From Lewinellaceae bacterium (lineage in GTDB: Bacteria; Bacteroidota; Bacteroidia; Chitinophagales; Saprospiraceae): a stretch of DNA of 64,000 nt. Each line of letters opens with the position of its first letter. The stretch's first letter is position 1. The notes under the pieces are model-generated. The model saw only the letters and a list, made by a program, of their open reading frames with translations. It did not search any database and was not told the origin of the DNA. The stretch is from NCBI GenBank assembly GCA_020636105.1, contig JACJYL010000001.1, positions 1-64,000 on the forward strand, read 5' to 3'. This document shows, in pieces, positions 17,096 to 27,028 of this stretch. A program made the translations under genes and the position numbers.

Positions 17096-17656
17096 ATGGA
17101 GGTTTCGAAAAAGACTGTTTCTGCTGACGCTATGCGGGCAGAGTGGCTTGAAATTCAGGCGGCTCAGCAAAACCCTGCGCAGTTCAGGCCCTTGTATGAG
17201 CGGTATTATGATCCTATTTTCAGGTTCGTCTTCCGTCGTACAGCAGATGAGTCGTTAAGTGCTGACCTCTGTTCTCAGGTTTTTTTGAAAGCCATCCAGC
17301 GATTGGATCGCTACACTTTTAAGGGGGTTCCGTTTTCCGCCTGGTTGTACCGAATCGCCAGTAATGAAGTAGCTCAGCATTTTAGAGGAAATCAGCAACA
17401 AAGGGTAGTCAGCATAAACGATAGCCATGTAGAGGAACTGGCTAATGAGTTGGGGGCCATTGATGATGGGCGACAGCTTGAAAATATGGTCAGGTTATTG
17501 GATGATCTAAATCCCGATGACCTGGAAATTATCGAAATGCGTTTTTTTGAAGATAAACCCTTCAGGGAAATTGCCGATATTCTCCAGATCACCGAGGCCA
17601 ATGCCAAGATGAAAACATACAGGATATTGGGTAGGCTGAAGAAAAAGCTGGAGTAG
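17096..17656 (+). CDS. ECF-type RNA polymerase sigma-70 factor
   Basis: This is a sigma factor of about 186 aa with only regions 2 and 4. Region 2 is seen as FRPLYERYYDPIFRFVFRR to SAWLYRIASNEV (residues 25-90), and region 4 as DDLEIIEMRFF to FREIADILQITEANAKM (about 135-180), with the helix-turn-helix at the end. Longer starts exist at 16979 and 17045, but a -7 box (TACTTTTG, 17037-17044) would place the transcript start after both, so 17096 is preferred. It is followed 177 bp later by a single-pass membrane protein and then a giant adhesin gene, a pattern suggesting a dedicated regulatory set. Confidence 0.9.
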   Translation: MEVSKKTVSADAMRAEWLEIQAAQQNPAQFRPLYERYYDPIFRFVFRRTADESLSADLCSQVFLKAIQRLDRYTFKGVPFSAWLYRIASNEVAQHFRGNQQQRVVSINDSHVEELANELGAIDDGRQLENMVRLLDDLNPDDLEIIEMRFFEDKPFREIADILQITEANAKMKTYRILGRLKKKLE

Positions 17657-17833
17657 TCAGAAAATGGGGAATGGTTTTGGTGGTTGGGATGTTTTTTTGA
17701 TGCTCCGGATATTACATAGTGATCAGATGAATTTTATTTAAAAAGTTTTACGGCAGAGGGTTGATGTTTTACGGATTTCTTTCTATTACATTCGTAATCA
17801 AAGGTTAATCATTCGTAATTACTTTAAAAGCTT

Positions 17834-19528
17834 ATGAGGAACAATTACCATTTTAAAATTAATCAAAAACCTTTGACCGAAGCCGAAATCTCCCGGCACA
17901 TGGATTTTGATGCACTTTTGGAGCAACTGGAGCAGCCTCCTGTCGTTTCCAAAAAAACGGGCCTCAAAGTACTTCGTTTGATCTATTGGAGTAGCGCAGC
18001 CGCAGCAGCCATTGCCTTACTTTTCGTATTTAAAGGAATTTTTACAACACCCCATGTGATCAACGAAAGCGTTTTTTTTGCTCAACATCCTTTTGTTGAT
18101 GAACCTTTAGCCTCAGCGATTCCTTCTTTTTCCCATTTTACGGTTAATCCCAACCAGGGGGGCGTTTTTGAGTACGAAAGCGGTTCACGCCTGATCGTTC
18201 CTTCCGCTGCCTTTATGAATGACAGGGGGACCTTGGTAGAAGGAAACGTAAATTTGTATTATCGTGAATATACGGATTACGTAGATTTTTTCATTTCCGG
18301 GATTCCGATGACTTATGATTCAGCGGGAGCCGTTTATAACCTGGAGACCAGTGGGGTTGTGGAAATTTTTGCTGAAAAAGACGGTAAAAGGGTGGATCTG
18401 GCTGCCGGAAAATCCATCAAAGTGGAAATGGCCGGACAGATATTTATGCATGCAGGTGATAAGGCCCCTGGTTATAATGTGTATCAATTGGATACCGCAC
18501 AAAAAAGCTGGGTGTTTCGGGATATTGATATGATGCAATTCGTGGAAGAAACGCTGGAGTATAATGATCCCTTGTATGCCAGGAAAAAAGTGCTCAAAGA
18601 TGAATTAAACGAAATTGCCTATAAAGAAAGTGATGCCCTGATCGCTATAGAGAACAACCAGTCTCTTCCAACACCGCCCTTAAAACCACAGGAAAAAGAC
18701 AAAAACAGGATCACCCTGGAACTGGATTTCCTTAAAGATAAATTACCAGAAGGAAATGATTTCCTTTATGAAGGAACCATCTGGCAATTGTCGGTCAATA
18801 ACCCGGAGATAGACCAGCGGGCTTTTCAGGTAGTATGGGAAGATGCCAAAGTTAAAAAACTTCAGGGAAATGACTTTGAGTTAGAACTCATTGCTGAGGG
18901 CAATCGCCTGAAATTGATCGTGAATCCCGTTTTGACCACCAAAGATTACGAACTAGCCATGGAGCGGTATCAAGAGGAGCTCCTCGTTTATCAAAACCTG
19001 ATGTCTGAACGCGAAAAAGCTTTGCAGAGAGATAAGGTGGCTCTTCATGATAGTTTTGAGGAACAACGGCGGCTGGCCCGCCAACGGTTTAATGAAACCT
19101 TGAAAGAGGCAGGGATCGATCCCGAAGAAAAAAAGGGAGTGGTAGCTCAAAAGGTGATTAATCATTTCCAGGCTGATGGTCTGGGGATATGGATATGCGC
19201 ACGGCCAGTCATCCCGGAAAAAATTAAAGTTAAGGCCCGGTTCGTAGATCAGAACGGTAAAGAGCTCGAACCTTGTGTGGCTTTCATAGCGGATAAAAGT
19301 CGAAATTCATTGACGAAGTTTCTGGCACAGCCTGGCGCCAATGTCTCTTTTGATGCCAATACTGAAAATATTTTGTGGATGGTTTTACCGGACGGCAGGA
19401 TTGCCGTTTTCAGACCGGAGCAATTTAAAAATATAGATAAATCCAGGAGCAAGTATACTTTCGTGATGGAAGTGGTGGATCGTGAGGTGCTCATGGAATT
19501 TGATGTAAGAGAAGTGCTGAGGTTTTAG
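17834..19528 (+). CDS. Single-pass membrane protein after the sigma factor; possible anti-sigma or sensor
   Basis: The 564-aa protein is not a family I can name. Residues 1-45 are polar and presumably cytoplasmic, one hydrophobic segment follows (IYWSSAAAAAIALLFVF, about 51-67), and the large remainder would lie in the periplasm. The outer part opens with a beta-rich domain containing GGVFEYESGSRLIVPSAAF near 115, similar in style to ZU5-like or carbohydrate-binding modules, then a charged helical stretch (about 375-440) and a last beta domain. The layout, a short inside tail and big outside domain behind an ECF sigma gene, fits an anti-sigma or sensor protein, but no zinc or known anti-sigma motif is seen in the tail. 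Confidence 0.65.
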   Translation: MRNNYHFKINQKPLTEAEISRHMDFDALLEQLEQPPVVSKKTGLKVLRLIYWSSAAAAAIALLFVFKGIFTTPHVINESVFFAQHPFVDEPLASAIPSFSHFTVNPNQGGVFEYESGSRLIVPSAAFMNDRGTLVEGNVNLYYREYTDYVDFFISGIPMTYDSAGAVYNLETSGVVEIFAEKDGKRVDLAAGKSIKVEMAGQIFMHAGDKAPGYNVYQLDTAQKSWVFRDIDMMQFVEETLEYNDPLYARKKVLKDELNEIAYKESDALIAIENNQSLPTPPLKPQEKDKNRITLELDFLKDKLPEGNDFLYEGTIWQLSVNNPEIDQRAFQVVWEDAKVKKLQGNDFELELIAEGNRLKLIVNPVLTTKDYELAMERYQEELLVYQNLMSEREKALQRDKVALHDSFEEQRRLARQRFNETLKEAGIDPEEKKGVVAQKVINHFQADGLGIWICARPVIPEKIKVKARFVDQNGKELEPCVAFIADKSRNSLTKFLAQPGANVSFDANTENILWMVLPDGRIAVFRPEQFKNIDKSRSKYTFVMEVVDREVLMEFDVREVLRF

Positions 19529-19681
19529 CCCCGCCCGCCCACCCTAAATTGTACCTCCGCAAACAATCTTGTGAATTTATTTTCCATGATATATTAATTT
19601 TAGTCGGCATTGATTAGTTTTGTTGCGTTCATTCGACATTTGCTGAATACCCACAAATCTTACGTCCCAAAACAAACTTCT

Positions 19682-22600
19682 ATGCCGCTTTGGATTAGAC
19701 CATTTCTTTTTTTTCTATGTGGTGTTCTGGTACACCTCAATATTATTGGGGCTCAAAGCACCGTAGTGAGCAATCCTTCCAGTTGTGGACTCGGAGTAGC
19801 CATTCCCGATAACAATTGTACGCCTAACGGAACCATTTACCAACCCAAAGTAGTAGAAATTGTTGAAAGCAATACACCCGGCTTGTTGGGGCAGGACGTT
19901 TTCCTGAGTGAGGTACGGATAATCATCGACCACACCTGGGTCAATGATGTTAATCTTACCCTGGTTTCTCCTTCCGGCATCCAGGTGATCCTGACCTCTA
20001 ATAACGGTGGAGGCGATAATAATTTTGGGAACCCGGAAGATCTTTCCTGTACCCAGTTTACCACTTTTTCTGTAAGCGGTTGTACGCCCATAAGTGAGGG
20101 AGTAGCCCCATTCCTGGACGGCCCCTATATTCCGCAAGACCATTTTTATCTGTTCAATGACGGGATTACGCCTGCTAATGGCCACTGGCTCCTTCTTTTA
20201 TGCGATGATGCAGTAGGAGATACGGGAAGCCTGGAGTATGTAGAGCTCGTTTTTGAGCCGATGATCTGTCTTCCCATTTCCCAGGTTTTGGTAACGAACA
20301 TCGATACGACTTCCGTTGAACTGGCCTGGGAACCTTCTGATTTCTGCGGCACTACAATCATTGAATTCGGCCCTTCCGGGTTTACTCCCGGAACGGATTC
20401 CATGGCAAATGAAGGACTCCTTCAGTTTTTTGATTGCACCCCCATTACCCTTTCCGGACTTCTTCCCGATACCGGGTACGAATTATATGTCAGAAGATAT
20501 TGTGAATTGACCGGCCATTTTTCACCGAATAGCTGTCCGGTCAATTTTGTGACGGGATGCCAGCCGCCCCCTGTTTCGATGTGGGAAAATTTTGATGCCG
20601 AGGCCTCTTGTGTTGGCAACTGCCTGGTGGATTGTGATCTGGATGGCATCTGGAAGAATGCCCGGAATGACGATATGGACTGGATCGTAATGTCAGGAAG
20701 CACCAGCACGCCTGGAACCGGGCCTTCCGATGATGTTTCGGGTGGCGGAAATTATATTTACATTGAAACATCGGGATGTACCTCTGATATGGAGGCAGTG
20801 CTGTATTCTTCCTGTATTCAGCTGGATAAACAAGGAACGGACACCTGCCACCTGTCTTTTAATTATCACATGTTCGGGTTTACCATTGGCAGCCTTAGCC
20901 TTGAAGTTTCGGATGACGGCGGGTTTACCTGGCATCAATTATGGAAAAAATCAGGAAACCAGGGAGACGGGTGGCACAAAACCTTTGTCGGCCTCGGTAA
21001 TTATGAAGACGGGGCGATCCTGCAATTTAGGTTCGTTGGACGAAAAACAAGTGGTTTAAAGGGGGATATTGCCCTGGATGATATTGTGATATACGGTTCT
21101 CAGGTAGTTGGAGATCCGGTGGTGGTTTATTATTTTGATGGGGATAATGATGGTTATGGGGATGATGGAAATTATGTATTGAGCTGCGCTGCGAATCCCC
21201 CTTCGAATTATGTCGTTACACCCGGAGATTGTAACGATTCCAATAATGAGATACACCCGGGAGCCCTGGAAATTCCATGTGATGGAATTGATAATAATTG
21301 TAATTTGGCAGAAGTGGATGATGATATCATTTTGCCTGCTCCACCCGCCACAGGCGATACCATTTGTTCGGGAGAAATCCCGGTGTTATGTGCCACGCCG
21401 GTTGAAGGGAATTTCATTTTGTGGTACGACGCTATTCGAACCGACAGCGTTGTGGCGTTTGGAAATTGTTTTATGCCAACGGATTTGCCTTTAAATAATA
21501 GTCCGGTTCCTGTTGAATTTACCTACCTCGTCGGGCAAACCCTGGACTTTAATTGTTTTACTTTTGATCTTGCAGAAGTGGTGGTGGTCATAAATCCTAA
21601 CCCTGATGTCAGTACTCCCGATACGCCGGAGATATGCCCGTCTGAGTCCTTCAACCTGGCTTCTCTGGACATTTTGGATGCCAATTTTACAGGCGGTCAG
21701 GTCAGTTTTTATACAGCTTTACCGGCTATCCCGGAGAACTTAATCGATCCGCCGGTCGTGAGCCCTTCGGTTACTACGGACTATTATTTTTTGATGACCA
21801 GTCCTGACGGTTGTACCGATGAAGGCGCCGTGACAGTTGTGGTCAAACCAGGGCCTCAACTTTCCTTTTTTCCATCAGATTCTTTCTCACTTTGCAAAGA
21901 AGCCACCGGGATCATCAATGTTGAAGCAGCGGGGGGGACCGGAGCGTATAGTTATTTTTGGAGTACGGGGAGCAGTCTGTCCCAATTGGAGGTAGAGGCG
22001 GATTTTCTGGCCGGAACGGAAGATATTTACTTTGTGACGGTAACCGACGAAGAAGGATGTTTTAGTACTGATAGTGTAACGGTTACCACCACCAACAGCA
22101 TTGATTCTGTTAGAGTATTTGTCGCCGATGTTTCTGAATGTATGGGCACGGATGGAAGCATAACGATAATACCCTTAAACGGGACCAGTCCTTTTAATTT
22201 TCAATGGACAGGAAGCGACGGGCTTTCCGGGACTTTGACCGGAGTGTCCGATACGGCCTTTATCACCGGTTTGCCTCAGGGGGGATATCATATAGAAATA
22301 ACTGACAGCTCCGAGGCAATGTGTTCCTTTAATTTGCGCAATGTGATTGTTCAAGGCCCGGGAGTCATCATTATGCCGCCGGTGATTGATAATGTTTCTT
22401 GCTTTGGAGCACAGGACGGGCAAATTTGTCTGAACATTCAAGGCAACGGCGCTATTGATTATTTGTGGAATACAGGAGAAACCACCTTGTGCGTGGATGG
22501 CCTGAGCGGAGGATCCTATTCCGTGACCATCACCAGTGGCGAATGCGAAACAGTGCTCAATCAAATACTAGTGGATGAACCCGATTCTCTTTTTGTTGGG

Positions 22601-25600
22601 TATAATATAGTATCACCTACCTGTGCCGGATTGTCAAATGGAAGTATTTCAGTGACCCCTTTTGGCGGTACGGCTCCTTATCAATACCATTGGTCGACCA
22701 ATGCGATCTCGCCTTATATTTTAAACAAGCCTATTGGAACTTATTCGCTTACCGTCACTGACTTTCACGGTTGTGCTTTCATGGATGAAATAGAATTGCC
22801 CGGACCGGACCCCTTAAACATTCAACTGGATTCATTAAAAAATATGAGTTGTAACGGCGTTAAAGATGGATTTATCCACATCTCCGGGCAAGGAGGAACT
22901 CCTCCCTATAAATATAAATGGAGTACGGGCAGTACCGCACCTGTTTTGTTGAATTTATCCGCAGGCGTTTACCAGGTTACCGTTACTGACCTCAACCAAT
23001 GTCAGGCAGCCACCTCTTACACGATTGTCGATCCTGGAATACTCGAACTTGGGATAGTGGGGATCACACAACCCGATTGCCTGGGTGACACCACAGGTCA
23101 GGTTGAATTGTATGGAATAGGTGGGACTCCTCCTTATCATTTTTTTGGACCAGAAGGAGCACTGGATGGAAATTCCCTTGGGAATCTCGGGGTAGGCGTA
23201 TATGAGTTTTATGTCGCAGACGGATATGGTTGTCAAAGCGATAGGGTTTATTTATCCCTTACTTCATTGGCGACACTGGACTTTGGCATTTCATTGGTAA
23301 CGCCTTTGTGTGTTGGACCTTCCACCGGAAGTATACAACTTGAGCCTACCGGGATCGGTCCTTTTTCATACCAGTGGCTTGAAACAGGGGACACCACTTC
23401 AATGATTGGTCAGTTGACCACGGGAATATATTCTGTGCAGGTAATGGATGCCCAAGGATGCCTGTATGACACTTCCATCGTTATTGCCGCTCCCCAGGTA
23501 TTTGATCTTGACTTTTCGATATCAGATCCCAGTTGTTTTGAAGTGGATGATGCGATAATTAGTGTATTGGTTTTAAACTCTGGCACTCCTCCGTTCCAAT
23601 CGCTATGGAACGATGGGGCAGAAGAAACCAACCGTACTGATCTGGCACCAGGAGATTATCAACTGACTATTTCCGATGTGAACGGTTGTACTTTTGTGTC
23701 AGACACCCTCAATATAGAATATCCGGAACTACTCAGACTTGAAGTAGAGGAGGTGGGACTTCCACTTTGTAATGGTGAATCGACCGCATATATAGAGACC
23801 AATATTTTGGGTGGCACCGAACCTTTTAACATCAATTGGCTGGGAACAGGACTAGTGACAGAGGATATTTCCGATCTTCCAGCCGACGATTACAGAATAA
23901 TAGTCATGGATGCGAATGGTTGTGCGATAGATACTACTTTTATCCTAAACGAACCAAGCGTGTTGGTGTCTGGGATTGAAATATTACAAGGGGAAGAATG
24001 TACCCCGGCTACCGGAGACACTTTGATGGCTTTTGCGACGGGAGGTACAATGCCTTACACCTTTACATGGAGCGAAGGCAGCCAGGGCGCTATTTTGACG
24101 GGGGTTGAACCCGGAAACTACAGTTTTACCGTCGAAGACGCAAATGGCTGTTCAGCGGTAATCGAAGATGTTAAATTAAAAGAAAAAACAGGGGCCATCA
24201 TTCTGGATACCTTTATTGTGAATGGCATTAGCTGTTCCGGAGAAACTGATGCCAATATGACGGCGGTTATTTCCAATGGGTCGGGAGATTATCTTTATCA
24301 TTTTACGCCAACTTACATCCTCCATACTTCAGCGGATTCCGTTACCAAGTTAAACCTTACCCATAGTGCTGTTTACAGTGTAACCGTTACTGACCTTGGC
24401 TCGGGTTGTACGGTTGAATCGGATGAGGTGTCCATTCAGGCTCCGTTGCCATTGACGGTGAGCCAGGATAGTTTTGATTTGGCTATTTGTTTTGGTGGTA
24501 ATGAAGGAGGGGTGTATATTACTGTTTCCGGCGGTACACCTGAATACTCATTTGCCTGGAACAACCAGGATGGAGTCTTGGTTGGGGAAGAAGAGGATCT
24601 GGAAAATATTTCCGCCGGAATTTACACGGTACTGGTCACTGATGCTCACGGGTGTACCGTATTGGTGACAGATTCCAGCATAGTGTATCAAAATCCGCTG
24701 ATCGTTAATGATTCTACCATCATAACGAATGTAAAATGTCGCGGAGACAGTACAGGCATGATCGATATTAATGTTTCGGGAGGAGTACCTCCTTTTACGT
24801 ATAAATGGTCTTACGGAGGGGTAACGGATGAGGATTTGTCAGGGGTACCTTTCGGTTCTTATACTGTTACGGTTACAGATGCGGATACCTGTCGGGCTAT
24901 TTTCCCATTTTTCTCTGTTGGACAACCGCCTACTGGCATTGAGTTGGTCAACCAGGTACTTAGCCCTCCATCTTGTTTTGGTTATCAGGATGGTTCCATT
25001 GCTGTTGATATAACAGGGGGAGGTTTTCCCTATAATTTTTATTGGAATTTTAATGGAGAAATTATCCCGGGACAAGTGTCAGATGTTATTGGAAACCTGG
25101 GAGACGGGATCTTTGAGCTCGTAGTGACCGATACCATGGATTGCCAGGAGCATTTTGAGTTTGATCTCGCTGAACCTGAAATGCTTGGAATTAGTCTAAT
25201 CGGCATGCCACCTGATCCTCCGGCGAATGAAGGGAGTGTGATGGCTTCCGTTTCCGGGGGAACACCGGGTTATGCCTATTTTTGGAACACTGGGGATACG
25301 ACGATGACTATTGAGGTGTCAGAAGTCAATACCTATGCCGTTACCGTAGTTGACGCAAATGGTTGTTCCCTTTCAGACTCTATTTTTTTGGTGCCGACAG
25401 GTGAAGCTTTTACCCCATTACAACGGTTTAACCTGTATCCAAACCCTGCAGACAATGGAATATTTGTTGATTTAACATTAAATGCAACAGGAGAAGTCCG
25501 GTTGACTTTATTTGATCTGCTGGGAACTATGGTGGAGATGGAATCTGTGGACAATTTTCGGGAAGGAAAACTTGAATTGAATACCACCCAACTTCCTGAA

Positions 25601-25672
25601 GGAATTTATTTTTTAAAATGCTTTGTAGATGGGGTGTTGGTTAAGGTAAGAGAAATAGGGATTATAAGATAA
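19682..25672 (+). CDS. Giant T9SS-secreted adhesin with SprB-like repeats
   Basis: A secreted protein of about 1996 aa. The frame opens on TTG at 19610, but ATG at 19682 starts a good signal peptide (PLWIRPFLFFLCGVLV, cleaved near IIGAQ). Domains in order: a proprotein-convertase P-like domain (about 25-190, VSPSGIQVIL and GHWLLLLCDD), a fibronectin-III-like domain (about 200-295), a MAM-like domain (about 305-480), an Asp-rich metal-binding segment (YYFDGDNDGYGDDG near 490, then GDCNDSNNEIHPGA), an Ig-like part, then about 15 SprB-type repeats of roughly 80 aa marked by GGTPPYKYKWSTG-like phrases, and a T9SS type A tail (YPNPADNGIFV). SprB proteins carry adhesion or gliding in Bacteroidota. 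No protease active site was seen beside the P domain. Confidence 0.92.
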   Translation: MPLWIRPFLFFLCGVLVHLNIIGAQSTVVSNPSSCGLGVAIPDNNCTPNGTIYQPKVVEIVESNTPGLLGQDVFLSEVRIIIDHTWVNDVNLTLVSPSGIQVILTSNNGGGDNNFGNPEDLSCTQFTTFSVSGCTPISEGVAPFLDGPYIPQDHFYLFNDGITPANGHWLLLLCDDAVGDTGSLEYVELVFEPMICLPISQVLVTNIDTTSVELAWEPSDFCGTTIIEFGPSGFTPGTDSMANEGLLQFFDCTPITLSGLLPDTGYELYVRRYCELTGHFSPNSCPVNFVTGCQPPPVSMWENFDAEASCVGNCLVDCDLDGIWKNARNDDMDWIVMSGSTSTPGTGPSDDVSGGGNYIYIETSGCTSDMEAVLYSSCIQLDKQGTDTCHLSFNYHMFGFTIGSLSLEVSDDGGFTWHQLWKKSGNQGDGWHKTFVGLGNYEDGAILQFRFVGRKTSGLKGDIALDDIVIYGSQVVGDPVVVYYFDGDNDGYGDDGNYVLSCAANPPSNYVVTPGDCNDSNNEIHPGALEIPCDGIDNNCNLAEVDDDIILPAPPATGDTICSGEIPVLCATPVEGNFILWYDAIRTDSVVAFGNCFMPTDLPLNNSPVPVEFTYLVGQTLDFNCFTFDLAEVVVVINPNPDVSTPDTPEICPSESFNLASLDILDANFTGGQVSFYTALPAIPENLIDPPVVSPSVTTDYYFLMTSPDGCTDEGAVTVVVKPGPQLSFFPSDSFSLCKEATGIINVEAAGGTGAYSYFWSTGSSLSQLEVEADFLAGTEDIYFVTVTDEEGCFSTDSVTVTTTNSIDSVRVFVADVSECMGTDGSITIIPLNGTSPFNFQWTGSDGLSGTLTGVSDTAFITGLPQGGYHIEITDSSEAMCSFNLRNVIVQGPGVIIMPPVIDNVSCFGAQDGQICLNIQGNGAIDYLWNTGETTLCVDGLSGGSYSVTITSGECETVLNQILVDEPDSLFVGYNIVSPTCAGLSNGSISVTPFGGTAPYQYHWSTNAISPYILNKPIGTYSLTVTDFHGCAFMDEIELPGPDPLNIQLDSLKNMSCNGVKDGFIHISGQGGTPPYKYKWSTGSTAPVLLNLSAGVYQVTVTDLNQCQAATSYTIVDPGILELGIVGITQPDCLGDTTGQVELYGIGGTPPYHFFGPEGALDGNSLGNLGVGVYEFYVADGYGCQSDRVYLSLTSLATLDFGISLVTPLCVGPSTGSIQLEPTGIGPFSYQWLETGDTTSMIGQLTTGIYSVQVMDAQGCLYDTSIVIAAPQVFDLDFSISDPSCFEVDDAIISVLVLNSGTPPFQSLWNDGAEETNRTDLAPGDYQLTISDVNGCTFVSDTLNIEYPELLRLEVEEVGLPLCNGESTAYIETNILGGTEPFNINWLGTGLVTEDISDLPADDYRIIVMDANGCAIDTTFILNEPSVLVSGIEILQGEECTPATGDTLMAFATGGTMPYTFTWSEGSQGAILTGVEPGNYSFTVEDANGCSAVIEDVKLKEKTGAIILDTFIVNGISCSGETDANMTAVISNGSGDYLYHFTPTYILHTSADSVTKLNLTHSAVYSVTVTDLGSGCTVESDEVSIQAPLPLTVSQDSFDLAICFGGNEGGVYITVSGGTPEYSFAWNNQDGVLVGEEEDLENISAGIYTVLVTDAHGCTVLVTDSSIVYQNPLIVNDSTIITNVKCRGDSTGMIDINVSGGVPPFTYKWSYGGVTDEDLSGVPFGSYTVTVTDADTCRAIFPFFSVGQPPTGIELVNQVLSPPSCFGYQDGSIAVDITGGGFPYNFYWNFNGEIIPGQVSDVIGNLGDGIFELVVTDTMDCQEHFEFDLAEPEMLGISLIGMPPDPPANEGSVMASVSGGTPGYAYFWNTGDTTMTIEVSEVNTYAVTVVDANGCSLSDSIFLVPTGEAFTPLQRFNLYPNPADNGIFVDLTLNATGEVRLTLFDLLGTMVEMESVDNFREGKLELNTTQLPEGIYFLKCFVDGVLVKVREIGIIR

Positions 25673-25768
25673 ACGTCAATTCGCCACATTTATCCTGCCG
25701 CGACGGGTTCTCAGCAACCTGCCCCCAGGATTTGTAAAAATTTGAATAAGGAAGATCTGTAATATAAT

Positions 25769-25814
25769 AATAGTAGCGGGTTGCGGATTGAAAAATCCGC
25801 AACCCGCTACTATT
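25769..25814. terminator. Perfect 20-bp hairpin between convergent genes
   Basis: Bases 25769-25788 pair without a mismatch with 25795-25814 around a 6-nt loop. It lies between the convergent adhesin and DUF6089 genes and probably ends both transcripts. A clean T tract is lacking directly after it on either strand, so it may instead stabilise RNA ends. Confidence 0.75.
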
Positions 25815-25883
25815 TACCATTCATTATTTTTGATCCCGGCCCATTTTAAAAAAATAGAATGCCCGGATTTTCTTCTTTAAATA

Positions 25884-26711
25884 TTAAAAGTTATTCGGAC
25901 AGCCAATGCCCCGTCCACCGCTTACACCCTGTAAACGACCAATATTAAAAGAGAGGGTAATATTTCCAAAGAAATACCAGTCATTGTACTGGCCTCCTCT
26001 ACGGTAGGTAATATCCCCTTCTTCCGGACTTTTTACATTAGGGTTGCTGAATTGTGCGGCGATTTGTCCGTTGCCTTCCAGTACGTCGAGGTAATTGACA
26101 GGTGCCCCACTGATATCATCCAGGTGATCCGTGAAAAGTTTGCGACCTGAAAATTCAAAACCAAGGGTCCAACGTTCATCAAAGATCAATTTTATTCCAC
26201 CCCCTAACGGAATATTGAGTTGTGTTAGCTGATAGGGCGCTGTGTAGGTGGGCAGTCCCTGACCTTCGGTGCCTAACGGCTGCAGGTCAACCCAGGTATC
26301 TTCAAGTCTTCCCTGTGGGTTAAACTTAAAAACCCCCACTCCTCCCATAAGGTAAGGTACGACTTCGACCCGTTTGGGGTCACCCATACGAAGAATGTTT
26401 AATTCTCCCATCAGTTCCGCTTCGAGCAAATTGGTACGGAAATTCAGTCCGCGTGACGGAATGCCCACGTCAAGGTCATCAGCCGAAAGTTTGGTATAGG
26501 AAACGCTAAGCCTTGCTGAAAATAATCGGGAAGTATTAAGTCTTCCGAATACTCCGATTGCCGGTTGGAATTCATTAAGGAAAAGGCCGAATTCTTTTGG
26601 GGATATATCGCCGCTATACAAAGATCCACCCAAAATGAGTCCGACTTCTGTCTTTTGGGCCTGGGTAAAAAAGCTTGAAATTAAAAAAAGGAGGATGAAT
26701 ATTTTTTTCAT
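25884..26711 (-). CDS. DUF6089 outer-membrane beta-barrel protein (PorG-like)
   Basis: The 275-aa protein has a signal peptide (MKKIFILLFLISSFFTQA, cut after AQ) and alternating hydrophobic strands throughout, such as TEVGLILGGSLYSGD at the start and WYFFGNITLSFNIG near the end, as expected for an 8- to 10-stranded barrel. The phrases GGSLYSGDISP, FGRLNTSRLFSARL and LGGGIKLIFDERWTLGFEF are typical of the DUF6089 family, to which the T9SS component PorG is related. A link to T9SS is possible since three cargo proteins are encoded nearby, but many Bacteroidota have several copies, so the role is uncertain. It is convergent with the giant adhesin gene and monocistronic. Confidence 0.8.
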   Translation of the reverse strand: MKKIFILLFLISSFFTQAQKTEVGLILGGSLYSGDISPKEFGLFLNEFQPAIGVFGRLNTSRLFSARLSVSYTKLSADDLDVGIPSRGLNFRTNLLEAELMGELNILRMGDPKRVEVVPYLMGGVGVFKFNPQGRLEDTWVDLQPLGTEGQGLPTYTAPYQLTQLNIPLGGGIKLIFDERWTLGFEFSGRKLFTDHLDDISGAPVNYLDVLEGNGQIAAQFSNPNVKSPEEGDITYRRGGQYNDWYFFGNITLSFNIGRLQGVSGGRGIGCPNNF

Positions 26712-26962
26712 GATTTGACTATTGATAAATTTTTAGGATTAAGATTTTTCAACTTATTTTGTTCAATTATTGTTGCTGTCTAATGAGTAAATGCCTAAAA
26801 AGTGATTTACGATTTCCGGCGAATTTATTTATTATAATCCGGGATAAAGCCAAGACGGGGACATTTTACTTCCCCTTTAACGAAAAAACAGGTAAAGTAT
26901 AGTATTGCAAATTAATAAATTAAAGGCAAAGTAGGTAACCGGTGACAAAAGTAATACTTTAT

Positions 26963-26990
26963 TTTGATTTGATTAATTTGCCTACTTTTG
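26963..26990 (+). promoter_or_regulatory. Candidate promoter of the ABC exporter gene
   Basis: TTTG at 26963-26966 and TACTTTTG at 26983-26990 are 16 bases apart, close to the Bacteroidota -33/-7 arrangement, and end 38 bases before the ATG at 27029. The rest of the 317-bp divergent gap (26712-27028) is A/T-rich without other recognisable signals. Confidence 0.55.
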
Positions 26991-27028
26991 AATTTCTATA
27001 ATTTAACAGCTTGAATTAAAAGGAACTT

